Part shown: piece by piece, positions 28,275 through 36,030 of the stretch
Layout: every line of letters begins with the position of its first letter
Position numbering within the stretch: the stretch's first letter is position 1
Assembly (NCBI RefSeq): GCF_001425205.1
Contig: NZ_LMDW01000016.1
Span: 620,001 to 684,000, forward strand
Direction of reading: 5' to 3'
Length of the DNA stretch: 64,000 bases
Source: Variovorax sp. Root411
GTDB lineage: Bacteria; Pseudomonadota; Gammaproteobacteria; Burkholderiales; Burkholderiaceae_C
Made by a program: the position numbers and the translations under genes
Notes under the pieces: model-generated
The model's input: the letters and a program-made list of their open reading frames with translations, nothing else
Told to the model about the DNA's origin: nothing
Databases searched by the model: none

Positions 28275-30563
28275 TCAACGGCGCGGCTTGCGCCCCTTCA
28301 TCTTGTTGGCGGCCTTCTTGACCGCCGACTTGAACGCCTGCATTGCCGACTGCGGTCCGGCGGCGGGCGAGGAACCGCGCTCCGCGCGCGGCTCGGCGTT
28401 GCCGGCTTCAGCCTTGTGGCGCGTGCTGCGCTTGGCCGAGGCCTTGACCGGCACGCCCGATGCCACGCCCTTGTCCTTCATGGCACGGGTCGCCAGTTCT
28501 TCGCCTTCGCGCACGAGGCGGAAGTCGATCTTGCGGCCGTCCAAGTCGACGCGGCTCACCTGTACCCGCACCCGCGTGCCGATGGCGTAGCGGATGCCGG
28601 TGCGCTCGCCGCGCAATTCCTGGCGCATCTCGTCGAACTTGAAGTACTCGCCGCCAAGCTCGGTGATGTGCACCAGGCCCTCGACGTACATCGCATCGAG
28701 CGTGACGAAGATGCCGAAGGTCGTGGCAGCCGTGACCACGCCGCCGTACTCCTCGCCGAGGTGCTCGCGCATGTACTTGCACTTGAGCCACGCCTCGACG
28801 TCGCGGCTGGCCTCGTCGGCGCGGCGCTCGTTGGCGCTGCAATGCAGGCCCGCGGCCTCCCATGCCAGCACTTCCTTGCTCGGCGCGACGGTGGCTTTCT
28901 GCGGCTTGTTGGTCGGCGCCTTCACGCGCGACGCAAGCCGCTTGGCCAGCTTGGCATGCGCTTCGCCGGGCGTGGGCAGCATCGGCAACTGGTAACGCGT
29001 CTTGCCGAGGATCGCCTTGATCACGCGGTGCACCAGCAAGTCCGGATAGCGCCGGATCGGGCTCGTGAAATGGGTGTAAGCCTCGTACGCCAGGCCGAAG
29101 TGGCCGCTGTTGATCGGCGTATAGATCGCCTGCTGCATCGAGCGCAGCAGCATGGTGTGGATCTGCTGCGCGTCGGGACGCTCTTTCGTGGCCTCGGCAA
29201 TCGCCTGGAACTCGCCCGGCCGGGGGTCGTCGGTGATGCTCAGGCCCACGCCCATCGCCTTCAGGTAGCCGCGCAGGATTTCCTTCTTCTCGGGCGTCGG
29301 GCCTTCGTGCACGCGGAACAGGCCCGGATGCTTGCCTTCGGCGATGAAGTCGGCGCTGCAGACGTTGGCCGCGAGCATCGCTTCCTCGATCAGGCGGTGC
29401 GCTTCGTTGCGCGTGCGCGGCACGATCTTCTCGATGCGGCCTGCGTCGTCGCAGATGATCTGCGTCTCGGTGGTTTCGAAGTCGACTGCGCCGCGCTTGC
29501 CGCGCTGCTTGAGCAGCGCCTTGTAGACGTCGGCAAGGTTCAGCAGATCCTTGACGCGGTCCTTGCGCTTGGCGGCTTCGGGGCCGCGCGTGTTGCCGAG
29601 GATGGCCGCCACTTCGGTGTACGTGAAGCGCGCGTGGCTGAACATCACGGCCGGATAGAACTGATAGGCGTAGATCTCGCCGTCTGCGGCCACGAGCATG
29701 TCGCACACCATGCACAGGCGCTCGACTTCGGGATTCAGCGAGCAAAGGCCGTTCGACAGCTTCTCGGGCAGCATCGGAATGACGCGGCGCGGGAAATAGA
29801 CGCTGGTGGCGCGGTCGTAGGCGTCGATGTCGATAGGCGAGCCGGTTTGCACATAAGCACTGACGTCGGCGATCGCAACCAGCAGGCGCCAGCCCTTGCC
29901 GCGGCCCACCTTTGCGGGCTCGCAGTACACGGCGTCGTCGAAGTCGCGCGCGTCTTCACCATCGATGGTGACGAGCGGAATGTCGGTGAGGTCGACCCGC
30001 CCCTTCTTGTCGGCGGGACGGACCTTCTCGGGCAGCGCCTTGGCCTCGGCCAGGCACTCCGCGGAAAACTCGTGCGGTACGCCGTATTTGCGCACGGCAA
30101 TCTCGATCTCCATGCCGGGGTCGTCAATCTCGCCCAGCACCTCCTTCACGCGGCCCACCGGCTGGCCGAACAGCGCCGGCGGTTCGGTGAGTTGCACGAC
30201 CACCACCTGCCCCACCTTTGCAGGACCGGTTGCGCCCTTGGGAATCAGGACGTCCTGGCCGTAGCGCTTGTCTTCCGGTGCAACGAGCCAGATGCCGCCT
30301 TCGTGCAAGAGGCGGCCGATGATCGGCTGCTCGGGGCGCTCGACGATCTCCACCACGCGCCCTTCGGGGCGGCCGCGGCGATCCTGGCGCACAACGCGCG
30401 CCTTGACGCGGTCCTTGTGCAGCACCGCGCGCATCTCGTTCGGCGGCAGGTAGATATCTGCTTCGCCGTCATCGCGCTGCACGAAGCCGTGCCCATCGCG
30501 ATGCCCTTGAACGGTTCCTTCGAATTCATCCAGCAAGCCGCTGGAAGTGACATTATTTTTGAT
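28275..30563 (-). CDS. rnr: ribonuclease R (3'-5' exoribonuclease), unusual start
   Basis: About 762 residues. Order: an OB/cold-shock domain starting DEFEGTVQGHRDGHGF, a second CSD, the RNB catalytic domain with DARDFDDAVYCE (metal-binding Asp cluster), an S1 domain near 590-680 and a Lys/Arg-rich tail (KMKGRKPRR). It degrades structured RNA. The N-terminal helix-turn-helix of E. coli RNase R is absent. No ATG starts the frame near the OB domain. The best Shine-Dalgarno, AAGGAGAT, sits five bases before an in-frame ATC at 30561-30563, so AUC initiation or a lost ATG is proposed. TTG at 30590 and 30536 are alternatives without a good ribosome site. Confidence 0.9.
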   Translation of the reverse strand: MKNNVTSSGLLDEFEGTVQGHRDGHGFVQRDDGEADIYLPPNEMRAVLHKDRVKARVVRQDRRGRPEGRVVEIVERPEQPIIGRLLHEGGIWLVAPEDKRYGQDVLIPKGATGPAKVGQVVVVQLTEPPALFGQPVGRVKEVLGEIDDPGMEIEIAVRKYGVPHEFSAECLAEAKALPEKVRPADKKGRVDLTDIPLVTIDGEDARDFDDAVYCEPAKVGRGKGWRLLVAIADVSAYVQTGSPIDIDAYDRATSVYFPRRVIPMLPEKLSNGLCSLNPEVERLCMVCDMLVAADGEIYAYQFYPAVMFSHARFTYTEVAAILGNTRGPEAAKRKDRVKDLLNLADVYKALLKQRGKRGAVDFETTETQIICDDAGRIEKIVPRTRNEAHRLIEEAMLAANVCSADFIAEGKHPGLFRVHEGPTPEKKEILRGYLKAMGVGLSITDDPRPGEFQAIAEATKERPDAQQIHTMLLRSMQQAIYTPINSGHFGLAYEAYTHFTSPIRRYPDLLVHRVIKAILGKTRYQLPMLPTPGEAHAKLAKRLASRVKAPTNKPQKATVAPSKEVLAWEAAGLHCSANERRADEASRDVEAWLKCKYMREHLGEEYGGVVTAATTFGIFVTLDAMYVEGLVHITELGGEYFKFDEMRQELRGERTGIRYAIGTRVRVQVSRVDLDGRKIDFRLVREGEELATRAMKDKGVASGVPVKASAKRSTRHKAEAGNAEPRAERGSSPAAGPQSAMQAFKSAVKKAANKMKGRKPRR

Positions 30564-30591
30564 ATGATCTCCTTCTTTCCTGAAATTCAAA

Positions 30592-30615
30592 ACAGAACTG
30601 CTTCGGCAGTTCTGT
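30592..30615 (+). other. 10-bp hairpin with UUCG loop in front of first tRNA-Leu
   Basis: ACAGAACTGC and GCAGTTCTGT form a perfect 10-bp stem closed by TTCG, an exceptionally stable C(UUCG)G tetraloop. It ends two bases before the tRNA 5' end. It may be part of the precursor leader processed by RNase P. On the other strand it lies upstream of the RNase R ribosome site. Confidence 0.7.
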
Positions 30616-30617
30616 GG

Positions 30618-30702
<85 letters not shown>

Positions 30703-30746
30703 AGTTTAAACAGACCCTTAGCAAGTTCTTCGGGTCATTCGATTCA

Positions 30747-30772
30747 AGCCACCGGCCTCCGGTGGCTTTTTT
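30747..30772 (+). terminator. rho-independent terminator after tRNA-Leu copy 1
   Basis: AGCCACCGG and CCGGTGGCT make a 9-bp stem with a short CCT loop, followed by TTTTT. It lies 44 bases after the tRNA. The same element follows copy 2 at an offset of 240 bp, within a shared block of 41 bases (30733-30773 and 30973-31013). Confidence 0.9.
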
Positions 30773-30832
30773 CATGGCTGCTTGAATTTGCATCGAGCAG
30801 CCGACGCAGCAAAGTTGCTTCGCAAAAATATG

Positions 30833-30838
30833 TATAAT
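30833..30838 (+). promoter_or_regulatory. -10 box TATAAT of the second tRNA-Leu promoter
   Basis: A perfect TATAAT hexamer 28 bases before the second tRNA. No good -35 lies at 16-18 bases; TTGCTT at 30815 is only 12 bases away. It follows the first terminator, so the two tRNA genes are probably transcribed separately. Confidence 0.6.
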
Positions 30839-30845
30839 CGCAGTC

Positions 30846-30861
30846 TTTGCTGAAAAGCAAA
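30846..30861 (+). other. 6-bp hairpin with GAAA loop in front of second tRNA-Leu
   Basis: TTTGCT and AGCAAA form a 6-bp stem closed by GAAA, a GNRA tetraloop, ending five bases before the tRNA. It parallels the UUCG hairpin in front of copy 1 although the two sequences are unrelated. Confidence 0.5.
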
Positions 30862-30866
30862 AACAA

Positions 30867-30951
<85 letters not shown>

Positions 30952-30986
30952 GATTCAACAAGACCCTTACCAGGTCATTCGATTCA

Positions 30987-31012
30987 AGCCACCGGCCTCC
31001 GGTGGCTTTTTT
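30987..31012 (+). terminator. rho-independent terminator after tRNA-Leu copy 2
   Basis: Same 9-bp stem and T-run as the element after copy 1, 35 bases downstream of the second tRNA and just before the rimO stop on the opposite strand. Confidence 0.9.
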
Positions 31013-31035
31013 CTTGTCCGCTTGAATCTGGAGCA

Positions 31036-32442
31036 TCAAACGGGCAGCGCGATCAAGTCATGGCCCTCGGCGCCCACGATGCGGGCGCGAGTGAACTCAC
31101 CCACCTTCAGCGTCTTGCTGATCTTCTCGGGCGGCAGCAGGCGAACCGTGCCGTCGATCTCCGGCGCATCGGCGTACGTGCGCCCCACCCCGCCCTTGCG
31201 GCCCATGCCCGGTGCCGAATCGACCAGCACCTGCATCGTCGAGCCAACACGCTTCTGCAGCTTGGCGATCGATACGGCCTCCGCCACCTCCATGAAGCGG
31301 GCGCGACGCGCTTCACGCTCCGGCTCGGGCAGCATGCCTGGAATGTCGTTGGCGGTCGCACCCTCGACCGGGCTGTAGGCAAAGCAACCGGCACGGTCGA
31401 TCTCGGCTTCCCGGATGAAGTCGAGCAGATGCTCGAATTCCTGCTCCGTCTCGCCAGGAAAGCCGGCGATGAAGGTGCTGCGGATCACAAGCTCCGGGCA
31501 CACCTCGCGCCAGCGCGCCAGCCGCTCAAGATTCTTCTCGCCACTGGCCGGGCGCTTCATGCGCTTCAGCACATCGGGATGGCTGTGCTGCAGCGGCACA
31601 TCGAGGTACGGCAGCACCTGGCCGCTGGCCATGAGCGGAATGACCTCGTCGACGCTCGGGTACGGATACACGTAGTGCAAACGGACCCATGCGCCATAAG
31701 GCTCGGCGATTTCACCCAGCGTGCGCACAAGCTCGAGCATGCGGGTCTTGACCGGCTTGCCATCCCAGAAACCGGTGCGGTACTTCACGTCGACGCCATA
31801 GGCCGAAGTGTCCTGGCTGATCACCAGCAGTTCTTTCACGCCGCCTTCGAACAGGGCCTTCGCCTCGCTCAGAACATCTCCGACCGGCCGCGACACGAGG
31901 TCGCCGCGCATCGAGGGAATGATGCAGAAGGTGCAGCGATGGTTGCAGCCTTCGCTAATCTTCAGGTAGGCGTAGTGGCGCGGCGTCAGCTTGAGGCCGG
32001 CAACGCCGAAGGTGTTCGGCACCAGGTCTATGAACGGGTCGTGCGGCTTCGGCAGGTTCGCATGCACCGCATCCATCACCTCCTGCGTGGCATGCGGACC
32101 GGTCACGGCCAGCACGCTCGGGTGCATCTGGCGCACCAGGTTGCCCCCCTGGTCGCCGGTCTTGGCGCCCAGGCAGCCAGTGACGATCACGCGGCCGTTC
32201 TCGGCCAAAGCCTCACCGATGGTGTCCAGGCTCTCCTTCACGGCATCGTCGATGAAGCCGCAAGTGTTGACGATCACCAGATCGGCGCCTTCGAAAGTCT
32301 TGGCGGTTTGATAACCCTCCGCACTCAGCTGGGTCAGGATCAGTTCGGAATCGGTAAGGGCCTTGGGGCAGCCCAGGCTCACGAATCCGACCTTGGGGGC
32401 GGCCGGCGTGGCCGTACGTTCGGGGGAGGCAACTTCGCTCAT
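31036..32442 (-). CDS. rimO: ribosomal protein S12 methylthiotransferase RimO
   Basis: A 468-residue radical-SAM enzyme that methylthiolates an Asp of ribosomal protein S12. The N-terminal UPF0004 domain holds three cluster cysteines (SLGCPK, NTCGF, TGCLG). The radical-SAM motif is CNHRCTFC (CxxxCxxC) near residues 165-172, and a C-terminal TRAM domain (about 395-465) binds substrate. RimO rather than MiaB is indicated by SLGCPKALTDSE at the N terminus. It lies 39 bp downstream of phaR and converges with the tRNA-Leu pair. Confidence 0.96.
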   Translation of the reverse strand: MSEVASPERTATPAAPKVGFVSLGCPKALTDSELILTQLSAEGYQTAKTFEGADLVIVNTCGFIDDAVKESLDTIGEALAENGRVIVTGCLGAKTGDQGGNLVRQMHPSVLAVTGPHATQEVMDAVHANLPKPHDPFIDLVPNTFGVAGLKLTPRHYAYLKISEGCNHRCTFCIIPSMRGDLVSRPVGDVLSEAKALFEGGVKELLVISQDTSAYGVDVKYRTGFWDGKPVKTRMLELVRTLGEIAEPYGAWVRLHYVYPYPSVDEVIPLMASGQVLPYLDVPLQHSHPDVLKRMKRPASGEKNLERLARWREVCPELVIRSTFIAGFPGETEQEFEHLLDFIREAEIDRAGCFAYSPVEGATANDIPGMLPEPEREARRARFMEVAEAVSIAKLQKRVGSTMQVLVDSAPGMGRKGGVGRTYADAPEIDGTVRLLPPEKISKTLKVGEFTRARIVGAEGHDLIALPV

Positions 32443-32481
32443 ATGCCTCTATTGTCCCAGCTATCGGTGACGGCTGGGCAT

Positions 32482-33015
32482 TCAAGGGCGCTTGATGCCA
32501 AAGGCCCCCAGTACCTGTTCGGTGTTTTTCTGCATCTGCTCCTGCATCTGCAGGAAAACGTTCTTCGATTGCTCGACGTAGTTGCCCATCAGCCCCTGCA
32601 GCATGGGCGACTGCATGCTCATGAAGCGCGACCACATTTCGGGCGTCAGCCCCTCTGCCTTTTCTGACAACTGCGCCTGCACCTCGGTCATGGCCTGGAT
32701 GTTCTTCTCGAGATACGGCCCCATGTAGCCCTGCATCGCCTGCCCATAGAACCGGATGATGTTGGCCAGCACCTGCTCGGTGAACATGGGCGCGCCGCCC
32801 GCTTCTTCTTCGAGAATGATCTGCAGCAGGATGCTGCGCGTGAGGTCGTCGCCTGTCTTGGCGTCGCGCACCACGAACTGGGTGTTCTGGATAACCAGCT
32901 GCTTCACCTCGGTCAGCGTGATGTACGTGGATGTCTCGGTGTCGTAGAGCCTTCGGTTGGGGTACTTCTTGATCACACGCTGTACCGGCTTGACCCCGGA
33001 CTTCTTGCTCTGCAC
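32482..33015 (-). CDS. phaR: polyhydroxyalkanoate synthesis repressor PhaR
   Basis: A 177-residue PhaR: an N-terminal PHB/PHA accumulation regulator DNA-binding domain (about 8-70, with VIKKYPNRRLYDTETSTYITL) and two PHB-binding helical repeats (about 75-150). It represses phasin genes until PHB granules titrate it. Start is GTG at 33015, chosen because AAGGAG lies six bases upstream and the product begins MQSKKSG; an ATG at 33042 would add nine residues. The C-terminal Met/Gln-rich helix (QMQEQMQKN) is typical. The 3-hydroxybutyrate dehydrogenase gene lies 4 kb away. Confidence 0.93.
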   Translation of the reverse strand: MQSKKSGVKPVQRVIKKYPNRRLYDTETSTYITLTEVKQLVIQNTQFVVRDAKTGDDLTRSILLQIILEEEAGGAPMFTEQVLANIIRFYGQAMQGYMGPYLEKNIQAMTEVQAQLSEKAEGLTPEMWSRFMSMQSPMLQGLMGNYVEQSKNVFLQMQEQMQKNTEQVLGAFGIKRP

Positions 33016-33021
33016 TGCGGA

Positions 33022-33027
33022 CTCCTT
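33022..33027 (-). promoter_or_regulatory. Shine-Dalgarno AAGGAG that fixes the phaR GTG start
   Basis: AAGGAG on the minus strand, six bases before GTG at 33015. It lies within the coding part of the longer ATG reading, which therefore seems less likely. Confidence 0.7.
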
Positions 33028-33116
33028 CACATGGACGCCCATGTCATCGGATGATTCTAGGGAGCGGTTTTGCTGCGCCGCGACAAGGTTTACCCTGACC
33101 GGGCTCGCCGCTCTCT

Positions 33117-33485
33117 TCAATCCGACGATGTCGCGTACTCCGCGCCGCACGCATGGCAGGCGGCCGTCTCGGGCCGCTCTTCCTCCGCCTCTCGAAATCG
33201 AAGCGGCGTTTTTTGCCCGTAGACCACCCAGCAGCGCGGACAGTGCTCCTGCCCCACGGTCGGCAGGTAGGCACGAGCGCGCTGTTCGGCGCGCTCTTCG
33301 GTCAAGGGCACGCCCTGGCGTTGGGCACGGGCCACTTCGCGCGCCGCCATCGTGTCGGTGCGTCCGCCCGCGTGGTCGTTGATGCCGTAGACAGCACGCG
33401 CAAACTCGATGGGAGCCTGCTTCAGCAGCGCCGCAAGGCGCTTGTCGGCATGAGCCCGATCAACCAGCGTTGACCGCGTATTCAT
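33117..33485 (-). CDS. uncharacterised zinc-ribbon-like protein
   Basis: A 122-residue protein beginning MNTRSTLVDRA. The C-terminal part has two Cys pairs, CPRC and CHAC, about 30 residues apart, as in a zinc ribbon; a charged helical segment precedes. No signal peptide or membrane helix. I do not recognise a family. ATG 33485 is preferred over 33590, whose extra residues look like translated leader. It lies between phaR and tRNA-Val; role unknown. Confidence 0.65.
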   Translation of the reverse strand: MNTRSTLVDRAHADKRLAALLKQAPIEFARAVYGINDHAGGRTDTMAAREVARAQRQGVPLTEERAEQRARAYLPTVGQEHCPRCWVVYGQKTPLRFREAEEERPETAACHACGAEYATSSD

Positions 33486-33585
33486 CGGATCGCTTATCAA
33501 GAAATATGGAAAGAGGATGCAGAGAAGCCAAGGTAGCACAACAACATGGCCGAGGACTTTTTCCGCATCAACAGAAGGGACGATG

Positions 33586-33606
33586 TGCACCGGGGAACCC
33601 GGTGCA
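33586..33606 (-). other. 9-bp hairpin downstream of tRNA-Val
   Basis: TGCACCGGG and CCCGGTGCA form a perfect 9-bp stem with a 3-base loop, about 48 bases past the tRNA-Val 3' end. No T-run follows on the minus strand, so it is not a standard intrinsic terminator; it may protect or punctuate the tRNA transcript. Confidence 0.4.
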
Positions 33607-33653
33607 TGCTCTGCTCAACGGATCCGGTGGTTGGCCGGGGTTGAAACAGAAAT

Positions 33654-33730
33654 TGGTAGGCGCGATTGGACTCGAACCAACGACCCCCACCATGTCAAGG
33701 TGGTGCTCTAACCAGCTGAGCTACGCGCCT
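33654..33730 (-). tRNA. tRNA-Val (anticodon GAC)
   Basis: A 77-base tRNA on the minus strand with encoded CCA. The acceptor arm AGGCGCG pairs with CGCGCCT; the D-arm reads AGCTCAGCTGGTTAGAGC; the anticodon stem CCACC/GGTGG closes a loop with GAC; the T-arm holds GGTTCGAGTCC. GAC decodes GUC and GUU valine codons. Promoter elements lie just upstream at the end of relA. Confidence 0.96.
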
Positions 33731-33753
33731 AAGGATGTGTCCGAGAAGCAGCT

Positions 33754-33782
33754 ATTGTAGCAGGAGAAAACACGCTTTTCAG
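33754..33782 (-). promoter_or_regulatory. promoter of tRNA-Val overlapping the relA stop codon
   Basis: Minus strand: -10 TACAAT at 33754-33759 (five of six consensus) and -35 CTGAAA at 33777-33782 (four of six), spaced by exactly 17 bases. The -35 hexamer contains the relA TGA stop codon. Transcription would start about 16 bases before the tRNA 5' end. Confidence 0.6.
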
Positions 33783-36019
33783 CGACGACGCGCAGATCGC
33801 ACACCAATCACTGCCGTGACGAGGCCAAGAACCTGCGTGAGCCGCGCGGCATCGGCGATTTCAACGGTGAACGTCATCCACGCAGTGCCCTTGACCGATT
33901 GCGTCTGCACGCCGATCACGTTCATCTTCTCGCGCGCGAACACGTCGGAGATATCGCGCAGAAGACCCTGGCGGTCCGCCGCCTCGACGGCCACGTCCAC
34001 CGCATACACAGGCGCATCGGCACCCTTCTTCGCAACGCCCCATTCCACATCGATGACGCGCTCGCCGTCCTTCGCCGCCATCATGCGGAAGTTGCTGCAA
34101 TCGCCGCGGTGCACGCTGACACCATGGCCCCGCGTCACGAAGCCGCGAATGGCATCGGGCGGCGCGGGCTTGCAGCACTTGGCGAGCTGCGTCATCAACG
34201 AAGACACGCCCACCACCAGCACGCCGCCCTTGCCCGACTTCTCACTGCCGCGCGCCTTCTTGATGAGCACACCGTCATCCGGCCCCGGTGCGGGCTCGGG
34301 CGGACGCAGCAGCGTCTCGATGTTGCGCAGCGAGAACTCGTCCTTGCCCACCACTTCGAACAAATGGTCCGCCGACTTGAAGCCGAGCTGCGACGCCAGG
34401 TCCTCGAGCCGCACTGCCGTCTTGCCTTCGCGCTGCAGCAGCTTCTCGACCGCTTCGCGTCCACGCGCCACGGTCTCGTGCGTGATCTGCGCGTTGAACC
34501 ATGCGCGGACCTTCGCGCGCGCACGGTGGCTGGCCAGATAGCCAAGTTCCGCATTGAGCCAGTCGCGCGACGGCCCGCCCTCCTTGGCCGCAATGATCTC
34601 GACCGTCTGCCCGTTCGACAGCGGCGTGTTCAACGGCACCATCGCACCATCGACGCGCGCTCCGCGGCAGCGATGGCCCAGCGTGGTGTGCACGGTGTAG
34701 GCAAAGTCGACGGGCGTCGCACCCTGCGGCAACTCGACGATGGCGGCATCGGGCGTCAGCACGTAGATGCGGTCGTCGAACAGGCCCTGCCCCTGCAGGC
34801 CGCCCGACAGATCGCGCTCCCACGCCAGCAGTTGCCGCAGCACCGCGATCTTCGCGTCGTACTCGCCACTCGCCCACACGCCCGCGTAGCCCTTGTGGCC
34901 CGCTTCCTTGTAGGCCCAGTGCGCCGCCACGCCATGCTCGGCGTGGTCATGCATTTCTTCGGTGCGGATCTGGATCTCGATCGGCTTTCCCGCCTTGCCA
35001 TCCACCAGCTCGCGCACCACCGTGTGCAGCGACTGATACCCGTTGGGCTTGGGCCGCGCGATGTAGTCGTCGAACTCTTCGTCGATCGGCTGGAAATGCG
35101 AGTGCACCCACGCCAAGGCCGCATAGCAATCCTTGACGTCGGGCACCACCACGCGCAGTGCGAGGATGTCGAACACCTGTTCGAAGTCGAGCGACTTGCC
35201 GCGCATCTTCTTGACGATGCTGTAGATGTTCTTGGGGCGCCCCTGCACGGTGGCCTTGACGCCTTCGGCCTGCAGTTCGTGCTCGAGCTGCGAGCGCAGT
35301 TGCTCGATGTGCCCTTCGCGCTCGATGCGCTTTTCGTCGAGCAGGCGCGCGATCAGCTTGTAGGTTTCAGGCTCGAGGAAGCGGAACGAAAGGTCTTCGA
35401 TTTCCCACTTCACCTGCCAGATGCCCAGCCGGTTGGCCAGCGGCGCGAACACCTGCAGCGACTCGCGCGCCACGCTCTCGGGCGCAGGCTGCTTGCTTGC
35501 AGCCGCATGCCGCAGCGTCTGCAGGCGCGAAGCCAGCCGCAGCATCACCACGCGAAGGTCGCGCGAGAACGCAAGCAGCATCTTGCGCACGTTCTCGGTC
35601 TGCGCGCCCGCGCCTTCGACGTGATGCCCCTGCGAAGCAGAGCGGGCCTGCTCCTGCACGCGCACCAGCTTGGTCGTCTCGACGGCGAGCGCTGCGAAGT
35701 TGTCGCCGAACACCTTGGCGATCACCTCCTGCGGGCGATTCAGGTGCTGGCACGAATAAACCAGGTAGCTCGCCGCCTGCATGGCCTCGGAGCCGCCCAT
35801 CTTCGCGACGATGGCGGCCACCGCGTCGGCGTGCGCGAGCGAGTTCTCGCCCGTGTCGAGCTTCTCGTCGGCGATCAGCGGTTCGGCGAACGCACGCGCG
35901 CGCGCCAGCATGTTTTCCATCACCGGCGTACGGTCGGCCGTTGCCGCGGACAACGGGTAGTCGACCATGGCCGCGTCGGACATGGATGCCGTCTGGAGAC
36001 TCGAAGAATCGCGCTTCAC
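33779..36019 (-). CDS. relA: GTP pyrophosphokinase RelA, (p)ppGpp synthetase
   Basis: A 746-residue long RSH protein: degenerate HD domain (about 60-200), synthetase domain (about 250-370, with DILALRVVVPDVKDCYAALAWVHS and RPKPNGYQSLHT), TGS domain (about 415-475, RIYVLTPDAAIVELPQGATPVDFAY), a helical/zinc-finger region (CCKPAPPD) and a C-terminal ACT domain. The hydrolase HD motif is not seen where expected (SCQHLNRP occupies that region), so it should be a monofunctional, ribosome-associated synthetase, not SpoT. It makes the stringent-response alarmone when uncharged tRNA accumulates. Confidence 0.94.
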   Translation of the reverse strand: MKRDSSSLQTASMSDAAMVDYPLSAATADRTPVMENMLARARAFAEPLIADEKLDTGENSLAHADAVAAIVAKMGGSEAMQAASYLVYSCQHLNRPQEVIAKVFGDNFAALAVETTKLVRVQEQARSASQGHHVEGAGAQTENVRKMLLAFSRDLRVVMLRLASRLQTLRHAAASKQPAPESVARESLQVFAPLANRLGIWQVKWEIEDLSFRFLEPETYKLIARLLDEKRIEREGHIEQLRSQLEHELQAEGVKATVQGRPKNIYSIVKKMRGKSLDFEQVFDILALRVVVPDVKDCYAALAWVHSHFQPIDEEFDDYIARPKPNGYQSLHTVVRELVDGKAGKPIEIQIRTEEMHDHAEHGVAAHWAYKEAGHKGYAGVWASGEYDAKIAVLRQLLAWERDLSGGLQGQGLFDDRIYVLTPDAAIVELPQGATPVDFAYTVHTTLGHRCRGARVDGAMVPLNTPLSNGQTVEIIAAKEGGPSRDWLNAELGYLASHRARAKVRAWFNAQITHETVARGREAVEKLLQREGKTAVRLEDLASQLGFKSADHLFEVVGKDEFSLRNIETLLRPPEPAPGPDDGVLIKKARGSEKSGKGGVLVVGVSSLMTQLAKCCKPAPPDAIRGFVTRGHGVSVHRGDCSNFRMMAAKDGERVIDVEWGVAKKGADAPVYAVDVAVEAADRQGLLRDISDVFAREKMNVIGVQTQSVKGTAWMTFTVEIADAARLTQVLGLVTAVIGVRSARRR

Positions 36020-36030
36020 GCTTCAATCAA

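Noticed and set aside
33779..36019. SpoT-type bifunctional (p)ppGpp hydrolase/synthetase
   Set aside because: The HD hydrolase motif is not seen at its expected place, whereas the synthetase motifs are intact, so RelA fits better.
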